A stretch of 64,000 bases of DNA from Paraburkholderia sp. CNPSo 3274 (GCF_024206475.1 NZ_JAMBPR010000011.1:92985-156984), one strand, 5' to 3'; shown: positions 42,182-51,862, counted from the first letter of the stretch. Translations and numbers: made by a program. The notes: generated from the letters alone by a model not told the origin.

Positions 42182-43207
42182 ATGTCTGTCCGCGCCCGCT
42201 TGTTCGCTCTGTGCTGCTTGTTCGCCGTGCCCCTTGCTGCCTTCACGCATGAGCAGACCTTGCTCGAATACGCTGATCAATGCGTGAGAGAAATTGGCGA
42301 AATCCCACCGTTCAATTGCAATGACGGAACGGATATTCCCATTACGATCGATGGAAAGCCGCCCGGCCCAAATGAGTCCCCGAAGCGATGCGACAAGCCC
42401 TCATTGCTACACCCACGCACCGAAGCAGACGGTCAATGCACGCCGTTTTCGAAGATTCTGAATCTGTCGCGCGGCAACACGCAAATTTCCGCGTACTGCC
42501 GTCGCGATGTGCCGCGCGGCGACAACGATCCACACTATGACCTCGTAGTCGTCGTGATGCATCACTCGGGCAACGGCAAGACCTGCTGGTTCGCGTCGAA
42601 GCCGCCGCCGCTACCCAAATCGCAAGCCGACGTGCCAGCGAGTAGCGGATTCGTTGCGACACGTGTGCCGCCGCCAAACGAGAGAAGGCCGCCCGCAGGA
42701 CAGCTCTCCGCAGTCGAATTCTGGGCGACACCCGCCATGGTCGCCTCCAGCACTGCGGACAACCCCACCTGTCTAAAATGCCACGACGCGGGACCCTTTA
42801 TCTTCAGCCCGTATATCGGGCAGGTGTGGGACAAGGTGCCCACCGACCCATGGGGGAAGTATTCGAGCATCGGGCAGGCTTTCTCGTCGTATCACCTCAT
42901 GACGATGAGCACACCCGGCAACACCTGCATTGGCTGCCACCGTATCGGCAGCGAGCAGAGCTGTACGGTTTTTCTCGGGCTTTCGGTGGGCAAGCTCAAA
43001 GCGCCAGGAAACGACCGGCTCGCCAACAACTATCCACTAAACCACTGGATGCCGACCGACAACGCGATGAGTAATGAGCAATGGGACAAGGCAAACGTCG
43101 CGTCGGTCGATGCCTTGCTGGCATGCTGCAAAGATCCGGCGCACAAAGACCCAAATTGCACATTCACACCCGTGCCTTCGAGTACGAATACCCGGTCATT
43201 GCGCTGA
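42182..43207 (+). CDS. Exported diheme cytochrome c-like protein
   Basis: A 341-residue protein with a signal peptide (LFALCCLFAVPLAAF) and two heme-binding motifs, CLKCH at residue 197 and CIGCH at about 249. Many further Cys residues in the N half may form disulfides. GGAGGATGACC sets the start two bases after the stop of the 2Fe-2S subunit. Its place in the operon suggests it accepts electrons from the molybdenum enzyme, as cytochromes do for periplasmic aldehyde oxidoreductases (inference). I do not recognise the N-terminal domain. Confidence 0.8.
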   Translation: MSVRARLFALCCLFAVPLAAFTHEQTLLEYADQCVREIGEIPPFNCNDGTDIPITIDGKPPGPNESPKRCDKPSLLHPRTEADGQCTPFSKILNLSRGNTQISAYCRRDVPRGDNDPHYDLVVVVMHHSGNGKTCWFASKPPPLPKSQADVPASSGFVATRVPPPNERRPPAGQLSAVEFWATPAMVASSTADNPTCLKCHDAGPFIFSPYIGQVWDKVPTDPWGKYSSIGQAFSSYHLMTMSTPGNTCIGCHRIGSEQSCTVFLGLSVGKLKAPGNDRLANNYPLNHWMPTDNAMSNEQWDKANVASVDALLACCKDPAHKDPNCTFTPVPSSTNTRSLR

Positions 43208-43227
43208 CCCAAACGAGGAGACCTGAA

Positions 43228-43995
43228 ATGGCAGAGAACGTTAGTGCGAGCAACGTCATATCCGATGTCACGCAAACCCTGCAGACTTTCGATCTGCTCG
43301 AACTGCAGCAATACACGCGCGAGAAAAGCTATTCGAGCACAGCCAGCAAGGACTTCCATCTCTTCTACGTGGGACGCGACGACGTCCACGACATCCTGAA
43401 GTACGTCCTTTCCCGCGCCAGCGTTTCGCTTTACATGAACATGTTCGGATTCGACGACGAAGAGCTCAACGAAATCCTCATGCAGCAAGCGCTCGACCCG
43501 TCCATCACCATGATGATCACGCTCGACAAAAGCCAGGCGGCCGGTGTGCATGAAAAGAAGCTACTCGAGTCCGATATTGCGCAGGACCCGGTCAAATTCA
43601 ACACGTTCTTCGTAATCGGCGAGTCGACGACCCATCAAATCAGTCATACGAAGGGATTCGTGGCCGATGGCAAGGTGGGCGGCGAGGGATCGGTGAACTG
43701 GTCGGCGTCCGGCGAGGGAACGTTCGTAATCAAGGGCGCGCCGGGAGGCCCGGGCTACCTGGCTCAAAACAACACGCAGACCATCTTTACGGACCCCGAC
43801 ACGATCAACCGGTTTCAGACGGAATTGATTGCCGAGCACATGACAGCGAAAGCGCAGGGCTACACACTCGCCGCCGCGCCGTCCACCGCAGCGCCCACCG
43901 CAGCGTCGACCCCCAAAGCCGCCGCGAAAAAAACGGCCACCGCTGCGGCAGCCAAAAAAGGCGCGGTGGCGGCAAAGCGCGGTAAGCGGAATTAA
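43228..43995 (+). CDS. PLD-superfamily protein with a basic, histone-like tail
   Basis: A 255-residue protein with one phospholipase D-type motif, HTKGFVADGKVGGEGSVNWS (His140, Lys142, Asp147), of which active enzymes need two, so it would act as a dimer like Nuc endonuclease. The last 40 residues are Ala/Lys-rich (PKAAAKKTATAAAAKKG) as in histone H1-like proteins, suggesting nucleic acid or surface binding. No signal peptide. GAGGAG precedes ATG 43228. It follows the cytochrome gene by 20 bases but the functional link is unclear. Confidence 0.78.
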   Translation: MAENVSASNVISDVTQTLQTFDLLELQQYTREKSYSSTASKDFHLFYVGRDDVHDILKYVLSRASVSLYMNMFGFDDEELNEILMQQALDPSITMMITLDKSQAAGVHEKKLLESDIAQDPVKFNTFFVIGESTTHQISHTKGFVADGKVGGEGSVNWSASGEGTFVIKGAPGGPGYLAQNNTQTIFTDPDTINRFQTELIAEHMTAKAQGYTLAAAPSTAAPTAASTPKAAAKKTATAAAAKKGAVAAKRGKRN

Positions 43996-44014
43996 GCGCT
44001 ATCCCTTGGCGGGT

Positions 44015-44956
44015 TCAGGTCGGCATGCCAGCCCAGTAAGACACGGCATCCTGCCGATCGAACACGAACGTCTTGAGGGCGACCTGGTTCTCGGGAGAAA
44101 TCGCGTCGAATTCGAGTCCGTGCAAGGTGAGTCCTTCCTGTGGAGTATCGGCGCGCAGATTGCGAATCACGGCGACGGCCTGGAACGTCGCCCCCATGTT
44201 CCCCGCTTCAATTGGAAACACCACGCAAATGCGCTCGCCAATCTCGCCAATCTTGCGCCCGGCGGCGAGCGACATGCCCAGCACGCTGATATCGCAGCCA
44301 ATGCCGAGCCGGTCCAGTTCCGAGCCCGTCAGGTCCACGCCATAGCGCACTGCGAGTTGCGTGCGCACGCGCACGGCCCGGCGTTCGCGCAGCCGGCGAA
44401 TCGTGCCCGGTTCGGAGAGCACGAGATAGCGGAACGGATGCGTGCAGACCGCCTCGACGGTGCAGACGAGCCAGAACACGGCTTGTGTTGCGATCGCAAC
44501 GATCTCGACCTGCTCGCCCTGGAACGGCTCCCACGCGGGCTTGGACGCGGCGGGTGGCGTGACGAACATCGCGCCGCCCGGCCGGAAACCGATCAGCCGG
44601 CACGGCAGCATCTCGCGCCCCGTGCCCGCCTGGCTGCGTATGCCTAGCAGCGCGCCAATGGCGAGATTCATGTCGTCCAGCGTCAACGGCCCTTTGCCAC
44701 GCTCGCCACGCTCGCCCAGGCTGTCTTGCGCGCTCGCGAGACTCGCCTCCTCCGCCGTGTTGCGATAAGGCTGGAAGTGCGCGAAGAGGAAGTCGCGCTG
44801 CTCGCCGTTCAGCACACCGCCTTGCGGCAGTAGCATCGTTCCATCATGGTGAAACACCGCCAATGGCAGCGGTGTTTCCAGGGGCAGCTGCCCAGGGTCC
44901 GCGAGGAGTTCCAGAGTTTTTGACGCAGTACCGCTGCCAGGCTCGTGAAGGTGCAT
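44015..44956 (-). CDS. PilZ-domain protein, YcgR-like c-di-GMP effector
   Basis: A 313-residue protein with a YcgR-type N-terminal domain and a C-terminal PilZ domain, identified by RERRAVRVR (RxxxR) and DISVLGMSL (DxSxxG), the two halves of the cyclic-di-GMP site. Such proteins couple c-di-GMP to flagellar braking or exopolysaccharide output. It is divergent from an ECF sigma gene across an AT-rich gap. Confidence 0.87.
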   Translation of the reverse strand: MHLHEPGSGTASKTLELLADPGQLPLETPLPLAVFHHDGTMLLPQGGVLNGEQRDFLFAHFQPYRNTAEEASLASAQDSLGERGERGKGPLTLDDMNLAIGALLGIRSQAGTGREMLPCRLIGFRPGGAMFVTPPAASKPAWEPFQGEQVEIVAIATQAVFWLVCTVEAVCTHPFRYLVLSEPGTIRRLRERRAVRVRTQLAVRYGVDLTGSELDRLGIGCDISVLGMSLAAGRKIGEIGERICVVFPIEAGNMGATFQAVAVIRNLRADTPQEGLTLHGLEFDAISPENQVALKTFVFDRQDAVSYWAGMPT

Positions 44957-45133
44957 GACCGATTGCGTGTGAATTTATTGGTTTTGTTCGACGCCTGCAT
45001 TGTGACCGAAATATAGTGACCGATGTCAATAAAAATGCGGCTATCTCCGGCCCTGTTTAGCGAAATATTCATGCCACATAAATCCGGCGATTACGCGTCA
45101 CAATATTTCTCTTTCCGGATCGTCTACACGGGT

Positions 45134-45703
45134 ATGGAACCGCCGCCCACCCCGAGCCCGCTGAGTACGCAGGACCGCGAAATCGCCGACACGGTCGCCC
45201 GCGAGCGCCCGAGGCTGCGCAATTTCATCCGCCGCCGCGTGATCGACCAGGACGAAGCCGAGGACATTCTTCAGGACGTGTTCGAGGAACTGGTCCAGGC
45301 GTGGCGCCTGCCGGACCCTATCGAGCAGGTTGGCGCGTGGCTCTTTCGCGTGGCGCGAAATCGCATCGTCGACCGGTTTCGCAAACGCAGGGAAGTGTCG
45401 CTCATCGAGCCGCAAGAGGACGAAGGCGAGTACCGCCTCGACCTCGCGCTGCCGTCGCCCGACGCCGGCCCCGAGGCCGCTTACGAGCGCGCAGCGATGC
45501 TCGACGCACTGCGCGCCGCGCTCGACGAATTGCCCGTCAGCCAGCGCGAGGTGTTCATCGCGCACGAACTGGACGGGCGCAGTTTCAAGGAGCTGGCCGC
45601 AGCGAGCGGGGTAGGCGTGAACACGCTGCTGGCGCGCAAACGTTATGCGGTGCTGCATCTGCGCGAACGTTTGCGCGCGTCATGGGACGACCTCGAGATT
45701 TGA
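45134..45703 (+). CDS. ECF-type RNA polymerase sigma factor
   Basis: A 189-residue sigma-70-family factor with region 2 (DEAEDILQDVFEELVQAWR ... GAWLFRVARNRIVDRFRKR) and region 4 (LPVSQREVFIAHELDGRSFK, GVGVNTLLARKRYAVLHLRE). Between them it lacks region 3, as expected for ECF factors. ATG 45134 begins the conserved part; in-frame ATGs at 45023 and 45071 would add 37 or 21 residues and cannot be excluded. A small membrane protein gene follows after 16 bases. Confidence 0.9.
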   Translation: MEPPPTPSPLSTQDREIADTVARERPRLRNFIRRRVIDQDEAEDILQDVFEELVQAWRLPDPIEQVGAWLFRVARNRIVDRFRKRREVSLIEPQEDEGEYRLDLALPSPDAGPEAAYERAAMLDALRAALDELPVSQREVFIAHELDGRSFKELAAASGVGVNTLLARKRYAVLHLRERLRASWDDLEI

Positions 45704-45719
45704 ACCGAAGGAGACTGGA

Positions 45720-46022
45720 ATGAAGTTTCGCCGCAAAATGTTTGCCAAGGCGCTGCTGATGATTGCGGTCATCGCCGTGCTGGGCGGGATCGTCATGGGC
45801 CTGTGGAACTGGATCGCACCGGCGATCGTGGCCAATGCGCATGCCATCGACTATCCACGCGCGATCGGCCTGCTGGTGCTGTGCCGGATCCTGTTCGGCG
45901 GATTCCGCGGACATGGCGGCTGCCGCCGACGCATGCACTGGCACCAGTGGCAACAGTGGCAGCAGATGACGCCGGAAGAGCGCGAGCAGGTGCGCAATGG
46001 AGCCACGCCGCCCGCGCAGTAA
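45720..46022 (+). CDS. Small membrane protein linked to the ECF sigma factor
   Basis: A 100-residue protein with two hydrophobic helices (LLMIAVIAVLGGIVMGLWNWI and AIGLLVLCRILFGGF) and a polar tail rich in His, Trp and Gln (RRRMHWHQWQQWQQMTPEER). AAGGAG precedes ATG 45720. Position right behind the sigma gene suggests an anti-sigma factor or signal sensor, but it has no recognised anti-sigma domain. The His-rich tail could bind a metal. Confidence 0.72.
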   Translation: MKFRRKMFAKALLMIAVIAVLGGIVMGLWNWIAPAIVANAHAIDYPRAIGLLVLCRILFGGFRGHGGCRRRMHWHQWQQWQQMTPEEREQVRNGATPPAQ

Positions 46023-46090
46023 GCCAGGGCCAGCCTCGTCCTGCCACGGGCTGGCACAATCCCTTCATTGTCGATCCGCCAGGAAGCTCC

Positions 46091-47872
46091 ATGCCAGATG
46101 TCGCCGCCCGCCGCCCTTCACGCGTCGCGCCCCTCTTCGCCCTTTTGCCCTTCCTGCGCCCCTATGCGGGGCGCTGGGCGCTTGCCTTCCTCGCGCTCCT
46201 GACCTCGGCGGGCGCGACGCTCGCGCTGCCGGTGGCGTTCAAGTACCTGATCGACCGTGGCTTCGCCAGCGGAGATCGCGCGCATATCGACCGCTATTTC
46301 ATCGCGCTCTTCGTGGTTTCGCTGATCCTCGCCGCGGCGACGGCGCTGCGCTTCTACTGGGTCTCGTGGCTCGGCGAGCGGGTGACAGCCGACTTGCGGC
46401 GCGCCGTGTACGACCACGTGATACGCATGAGCCCGCAGTTCTTCGAGACCACGCAAACGGGCGAAGTGCTCTCGCGTCTGACCACCGACACGACACTGAT
46501 CCAGACCGTGGTGGGCACCAGCCTCTCACTGGGCCTGCGCAACCTGCTCCTCACGGTCGGCGGCGTGGCGATGCTCGTCGCGACGAGCCCGGTGCTGTCC
46601 GGCTACATCATCGCCACACTGATCGTTGTGGTCGCACCTATCGTCATCTTCGGGCGGCGCGTGCGGCGGCTTTCGCGCGCGAGCCAGGACAAGGTGGCGA
46701 GCGCAAGCGCTTTGGCGGGCGAAGTGCTCAACGCCATGCCCACGGTGCAGTCGTATGCCCAGGAATCGTTCGAGGCAAAGCGCTTTGGCGGCGCCGTGGA
46801 AGCGGCCTTCGAAACGGCGCTCACACGCATTCGGGCGCGCGCCGGGTTGACGGCCGTGGTGATCGTGTTCGTGTTCGCCGCCATCGTGTTCGTGCTCTGG
46901 CTCGGCGCGCAGGCAGTATTGGCCGGCCAGATGAGCGCCGGCCAGCTCTCCCAGTTCATTCTCTACGCGGTGTTCACGGCCGGCGCCGTGGGCGCCGTTG
47001 CCGAAGTGTGGGGCGATCTGCAACGGGCCGCTGGCGCCACCGAACGGCTGCTGCAACTGCTCGCCGCGCGCTCGCCCGTGGCGCAGGCGGCGGCGACCGT
47101 GCCGCTGCCGGCTCACGGCGCGGGCATCCGGTTCGACAACATTGGCTTCTCCTACCCCTCGCGCCCCGGCATTGCCGCGCTCGACGCCTTCTCGCTCGAC
47201 GTGCGCCCGGGCGAGCATGTCGCGCTGGTCGGTCCGTCGGGCGCAGGCAAAACCACGCTCTTTCAATTGCTGCTGCGCTTTTACGACCCGCAATCGGGAA
47301 GCCTCAGCATCAACGGCGTCCCGACGCAACAGGTGTCGCTCGCGGCGTTGCGCCAGGCGATCGGCGTCGTGCTGCAGGAGTCGGTGATCTTTTCGGGCAG
47401 CGTGCTCGACAACATTCGCTACGGCTCGCCCGACGCCACGCTCGAAGCCGTCCAGCGCGCCGCCGCCATGGCGGCGGCGGCCGGCTTTATCGACGAACTG
47501 CCGCAAGGCTACGACACGTTCCTCGGCGAGCGCGGCGTGCGCCTTTCAGGCGGCCAGCGGCAGCGTATTGCCATCGCGCGCGCGATCCTCAAAAATCCGC
47601 CCATTCTGCTGCTCGACGAGGCCACCAGCGCGCTCGACGCCGCGAGCGAACGGCTCGTGCAGACGGCGCTGGACAACGCTGCGCAAAACCGCACGACGCT
47701 CGTCATCGCGCATCGTCTCGCCACCGTGCAGCAAGCCGACCGCATTGTCGTCATGGACCAGGGCCGCATCGTGGCGCAAGGGCGGCATGCGGACCTGCTG
47801 CAGAGTTCGCCGCTTTATGCGCAGCTCGCGGCGCTGCAGTTCGGCGCGCAGCACGCGAATACCGTAACGTAA
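46091..47872 (+). CDS. ABC exporter, fused membrane and ATPase domains
   Basis: A 593-residue half-transporter of the MsbA/LmrA type: six helices (about residues 15-310), then an ATPase with GPSGAGKTT, LSGGQRQR and ILLLDEATSALD. It likely exports lipids, drugs or peptides as a homodimer; it has no peptidase domain. ATG 46091 has AGGA upstream. It follows the small membrane protein by 68 bases, so it could be part of the ECF operon. Confidence 0.9.
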   Translation: MPDVAARRPSRVAPLFALLPFLRPYAGRWALAFLALLTSAGATLALPVAFKYLIDRGFASGDRAHIDRYFIALFVVSLILAAATALRFYWVSWLGERVTADLRRAVYDHVIRMSPQFFETTQTGEVLSRLTTDTTLIQTVVGTSLSLGLRNLLLTVGGVAMLVATSPVLSGYIIATLIVVVAPIVIFGRRVRRLSRASQDKVASASALAGEVLNAMPTVQSYAQESFEAKRFGGAVEAAFETALTRIRARAGLTAVVIVFVFAAIVFVLWLGAQAVLAGQMSAGQLSQFILYAVFTAGAVGAVAEVWGDLQRAAGATERLLQLLAARSPVAQAAATVPLPAHGAGIRFDNIGFSYPSRPGIAALDAFSLDVRPGEHVALVGPSGAGKTTLFQLLLRFYDPQSGSLSINGVPTQQVSLAALRQAIGVVLQESVIFSGSVLDNIRYGSPDATLEAVQRAAAMAAAAGFIDELPQGYDTFLGERGVRLSGGQRQRIAIARAILKNPPILLLDEATSALDAASERLVQTALDNAAQNRTTLVIAHRLATVQQADRIVVMDQGRIVAQGRHADLLQSSPLYAQLAALQFGAQHANTVT

Positions 47873-48132
47873 AAATCAACCGGACCGTTTCGGCGCGATT
47901 GCCTACATGCGTTTCCGAACGTTCGCAAATCGAAGCGCCGCCCAAGCGGGGGTTAGCGCACATTCAAAGCTTTCAAAAAGATTAACTCCACGTCCTGTCA
48001 ATCCGCCCTCTCCGTCTGCGGCGATCGTCGCCGCAGCGCCTCAAAATAATCCACTTGGTCCGAAGTCGAACGGGGTCCTTCGCCAGCTCGCTTGCGAAGT
48101 GTCTTTTCTGCGATGAATTACTTAGGATAACG

Positions 48133-49884
48133 ATGATGAATCCCCAAGGTACACCGCGCAACCTCGTCGAAGCCCATGCGGGAATGAGCCGCCTGAACGA
48201 AGAGTTGACTTCGATTTTCCCGCCGCGCTTCAATCACCATGACCCCGCGCACCTGGCCGTACTCGCCCGAGGTATGCAGTCAGCGGCGGAGACCGTATCG
48301 AACGATCCCGACCCCGAGGAGAACCTTTATGTACCGGCTGGATACACGTATTTTGGCCAGTTCATCGATCACGACCTGACGCTCGATACCACGTCGCAGC
48401 TGACCTTGATCCAGGCGCGCACGACTGGCCAGCTTCCAACGAATCTGCGCACGCCGCGCTTCGATCTCGACAACGTCTACGGCCCGGGACCCGACGACGC
48501 GCCCTATATGTATGCGGACGAAAACCACCCGAATAAGGGGATTTATCAGGGCGCCTCGCTGATCGAGGGTCACGACGATCTGCCGCGAACCGAGAATGCG
48601 TATAACGCTCGCGCGATTATCGGCGACAAGCGCAACGACGAGAATTCGATCGTCTGCCAGATTCAGATGCTGTTCCTGCGTTTTCACAACCGCGTGGTCG
48701 CGCGGCTCGCGAAAGCCGACGACACGCTGCGCGGAAGCGATCTGTTCGAAGCGGCGCGCGCGCAGGTGCGCTGGGCCTATCAGCGCGTGCTGGTCGAAGA
48801 CTTCCTGCATCGGATCGTCGATTCGTCTGTCGTCGAAGCATTCGCGACCGCGCACGACCAGGACCGTGCGCATGCCTACAAGCTCTATGGTCCGGGTCCA
48901 GCGAGACGCAACCTGCCGCGCGAATTCACGGGAGCCGCATACCGGTATGGCCACTCGGGCGTGCGCAACGGCTATGTGCTGAACGACAATTTCAGCGCAC
49001 CGATATTCGACGGCACGAATGCGAACAAGGATAGCCTCGTCGGTTTCGACCGGCTGCCCGAAACGCACGTGATCGACGACTGGCAACGCTTCTTCCCGCG
49101 CGAGCATCCGCTACCGGGCGAGAAAGGCGGACCCGGACTCGATGGCGCGAACAAAGCCGCCGCCGGTATTGCCGACAATGCTTCGAACGACGTCAAGCGT
49201 TTGCAATACGCGTACAAGTTCGATACGTCGCTCGTCGATCCCCTTTCGAAACTCCCGCACAGCGTGTCCGATGTGCCGATTCCCGACGCGGCAAACAAAC
49301 TGGCATCGGCAAACGGCTTTCGTTCGCTCGCCATGCTCAACCTGTTGCGCGGCAACGTCTACGGCCTGCCGAGCGGCGAAACGGTGGCGAGTGCGCTTGG
49401 CGTAACGCCGCTCGGTCCCGACGAACTCGTGGTCCGCACACAGGTTTCGGGCGACCCGTCGAAGACCTTCCGCTTCGATCGCATTGCATCGCTGAATGCG
49501 GATGGCGAGAGCCCTGCGCTTGGCGACACGTTCAAGGACGACACGCCGTTATGGTTTTATATCGTCGCTGAAGCGCAACTTCCGGTGCTCAAACTTGCGC
49601 CCGTTGGCGTGACTTTCAGTGAAGACACGATGCTCGGCACACAGGACGACAAGCTCGGCGTCGGCGCATTGACGCGTCTTGGACCGGTGGTCGGCCGCAT
49701 CGTCGTCGAGGTGTTCTACGGGCTGCTGGACGAGGACCCGGATTCGATCATTCATCGCACCGGCGACGTACCCGCGCTCGAGGCCGAGATTTTCAAAAGC
49801 GCGCCCGCCACGTTCTCGCAGATCATCGCTTTCGCGACCGCCGGCGAATGGCGGCTGATACCGTTGAAAGCCGTTGTCGGATGA
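48133..49884 (+). CDS. Animal-type heme peroxidase (peroxidase/cyclooxygenase superfamily)
   Basis: A 583-residue protein with superfamily hallmarks: the distal His80 in YFGQFIDHDLT, the acidic calcium-loop region after it, the catalytic Arg and proximal His region EFTGAAYRYGHSGVRNGY, and YLRFHNR-like LFLRFHNRVVARL. It has no signal peptide at the chosen ATG 48133 (AGGA upstream; a second ATG follows directly). Bacterial members oxidise halides or organic substrates and may aid defence or oxidative-stress handling. Upstream 260 bases hold no gene. Confidence 0.9.
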   Translation: MMNPQGTPRNLVEAHAGMSRLNEELTSIFPPRFNHHDPAHLAVLARGMQSAAETVSNDPDPEENLYVPAGYTYFGQFIDHDLTLDTTSQLTLIQARTTGQLPTNLRTPRFDLDNVYGPGPDDAPYMYADENHPNKGIYQGASLIEGHDDLPRTENAYNARAIIGDKRNDENSIVCQIQMLFLRFHNRVVARLAKADDTLRGSDLFEAARAQVRWAYQRVLVEDFLHRIVDSSVVEAFATAHDQDRAHAYKLYGPGPARRNLPREFTGAAYRYGHSGVRNGYVLNDNFSAPIFDGTNANKDSLVGFDRLPETHVIDDWQRFFPREHPLPGEKGGPGLDGANKAAAGIADNASNDVKRLQYAYKFDTSLVDPLSKLPHSVSDVPIPDAANKLASANGFRSLAMLNLLRGNVYGLPSGETVASALGVTPLGPDELVVRTQVSGDPSKTFRFDRIASLNADGESPALGDTFKDDTPLWFYIVAEAQLPVLKLAPVGVTFSEDTMLGTQDDKLGVGALTRLGPVVGRIVVEVFYGLLDEDPDSIIHRTGDVPALEAEIFKSAPATFSQIIAFATAGEWRLIPLKAVVG

Positions 49885-50491
49885 AGGGCATGCCGGCAAT
49901 CGCAAGCGAAATTGCCGGCGATGATTGCGCGCACGCGCTCGCGAACCACTGACGCCAGGCGCAGGACCACCAGACCTAATGACGCCGGCCGAACGACACT
50001 CCAGGAGTCAGCGCACACAGCGCCCACTTGTCCCGGTGCGCACCGATGCATGCGAGCACAACGAACAGAACGCCCGCGACTAGGCATACGTCCTCATTCC
50101 ACACGATCAATTGCGGATGCCGATCCACAAACGCCGAAGGTGGTGTGGAAGAGGCGAAATTCTGCAGATGCCGCGCAATATACTCCGAAGGGCTGAGTGC
50201 CTGCGAGGATAGCTGGGAGATCATCGCGTCTCTGTGTTGCGTGATGCACTGCCGCATGGCGATTTCATTCAAAACACGCACACTGCATCACAACGTGATA
50301 TACCATCTACTTGTATAACAACGTCTCAACCCATGCCAATCAGGATGGAGCGATAGCGAGGGACGTATCACTTCCACCCGATCCGGCGAAGCCATCATCC
50401 CGGCAGATTGGGGCACGTTTATTGCGCGCCACCGGGAGCCCTGGCCATGCGATTTGCACTGGCCATATCGCCCTTTCCTTGGGGGTGCGAA
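49885..50491. other. 607-bp gap with only one doubtful small gene
   Basis: Between the peroxidase and the MHS symporter genes, the only candidate is a minus-strand frame at 49976-50281. The remainder shows no RNA gene. The short AT-richer part around 50270-50330 may carry the symporter promoter. Confidence 0.45.
49976..50281 (-). CDS. Possible small membrane protein, doubtful
   Basis: A 101-codon frame whose product has one good membrane helix (DVCLVAGVLFVVLACIG) and a polar N half. A later start at 50224 (ISQLSSQALSPSEY) is equally possible. Ribosome sites are weak and I recognise no family. Confidence 0.3.
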   Translation of the reverse strand: MRVLNEIAMRQCITQHRDAMISQLSSQALSPSEYIARHLQNFASSTPPSAFVDRHPQLIVWNEDVCLVAGVLFVVLACIGAHRDKWALCALTPGVSFGRRH

Positions 50492-51862
50492 ATGAATGCC
50501 GATCAACCGGGAGCCACGCTCCTTTCGGAGGAAGACGCCCATCGCCAGTTGCGCCGCGCTGTGATTGCCAGCACCATCGGCACGACGATCGAATGGTACG
50601 ACTTTTTCCTCTACAGTATTGTCACCGGGCTTATCTTCGCGAAGCTGTACTTTCCTGAATCCGACCCGCTCGTTGGCACCCTGCAGGCCTTTCTCATCTA
50701 TGCCGTGGGCTTCATCGCCCGACCGGTTGGCGCAGCCATATTCGGCCACTATGGCGATCGCGTCGGCCGCAAAGCCACGCTGATCGTCACGCTGCTGCTC
50801 ATGGGGCTCGCCACCTTTGCCGTGGCCTTTGTTCCGACTTATGCATCGATTGGCATCTGGGGCGCCGTTCTCCTAACAGTGCTGCGCTTCATTCAGGGCG
50901 TGGGCGTGGGCGGCGAATGGGGTGGCTCGGTCCTGATGTCCATGGAATGGGCGCGCACCAATTCGCACCGCGGCTTCGTCGCTTCCTGGCCGCAATTCGG
51001 CGTGCCGGCGGGTCTCTTTATCGCCAATCTCGTGGTGCTCGCCGTCAGCCAGTTCTCCGGAGACGCCTTCATGACATGGGGATGGCGGGTGCCGTTCCTG
51101 CTCAGCATCGTGCTGGTCGCGATCGGACTCTATATCCGCCTGAGCATTCTTGAAACACCGATCTTCGCGAAGCTCCTCGCCGAGAACAGGATCGAGAAAA
51201 CGCCGATGCTCGAAGTCATTCGCCGCCAGCCCAAGGACATTCTCCTCTCGGCATTGGCGCGCATGGCCGAACAGGCGCCGTTCTACATCTACACGGCCTT
51301 CGTCTTTACCTATGGCGTGAAGACGCTGCACGTTTCGCGTGACCTCATGCTCACCGCGGTTTTGGCGGCCGCCGTGCTGCAGTTCGCGACCATTCCATTC
51401 TTTGGGCACGTGTCCGACCTGATCGGACGCAAGCGCATGTATATGATCGGCGCGGTGGCCGCGGGCATCTTCGGCTTTATCTACTTCGGCATGGTGGATA
51501 CGAAAAACACAGCTTTGATTTTCGCGGCCGTGGTGCTTTCGCTCGTGCCGCACGCCATGCTCTATGGTCCGCAGGCGGCGTTCATCGCCGAATCGTTCAC
51601 GGGGCGGCTGCGTTACAGCGGCGCCTCACTCGGTTATCAGCTGGCTTCCGTTATTGCCGGCGGCCCGGCGCCGTTGATCGCAACGGCGCTCTTCGCGTAC
51701 TACCGCACGGGTTATGCCATTGCGATCTATATCGCCGTGTGCGCGGTGATCAGTCTGCTCGCCGCCTGGCGCATGGGCGACTACACGAACAAGGATATTT
51801 CGCGCGAATACGACGACGTGCGCGGAGCAGGCGATCACGGGCACGCTTCCCACCCCGCGTGA
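50492..51862 (+). CDS. MHS-family metabolite:H+ symporter (MFS)
   Basis: A 456-residue symporter of the metabolite:proton branch that includes ShiA, KgtP and ProP. Hallmarks are TTIEWYDFFLYSIVTGLIF in helix 1, RPVGAAIFGHYGDRVGRK between helices 2 and 3, and GVGVGGEWGGSVLM. It probably imports an organic acid or betaine-like solute. The ATG at 50492 starts at the conserved N terminus with a G-rich ribosome site. A strong terminator lies between it and the convergent phosphoesterase gene. Confidence 0.92.
   Translation: MNADQPGATLLSEEDAHRQLRRAVIASTIGTTIEWYDFFLYSIVTGLIFAKLYFPESDPLVGTLQAFLIYAVGFIARPVGAAIFGHYGDRVGRKATLIVTLLLMGLATFAVAFVPTYASIGIWGAVLLTVLRFIQGVGVGGEWGGSVLMSMEWARTNSHRGFVASWPQFGVPAGLFIANLVVLAVSQFSGDAFMTWGWRVPFLLSIVLVAIGLYIRLSILETPIFAKLLAENRIEKTPMLEVIRRQPKDILLSALARMAEQAPFYIYTAFVFTYGVKTLHVSRDLMLTAVLAAAVLQFATIPFFGHVSDLIGRKRMYMIGAVAAGIFGFIYFGMVDTKNTALIFAAVVLSLVPHAMLYGPQAAFIAESFTGRLRYSGASLGYQLASVIAGGPAPLIATALFAYYRTGYAIAIYIAVCAVISLLAAWRMGDYTNKDISREYDDVRGAGDHGHASHPA

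Noticed and set aside
45997..47985. 662-codon frame overlapping the ABC exporter in another frame
   Set aside because: Arg/Ala-rich composition and no domain, while the other frame has all ABC motifs.
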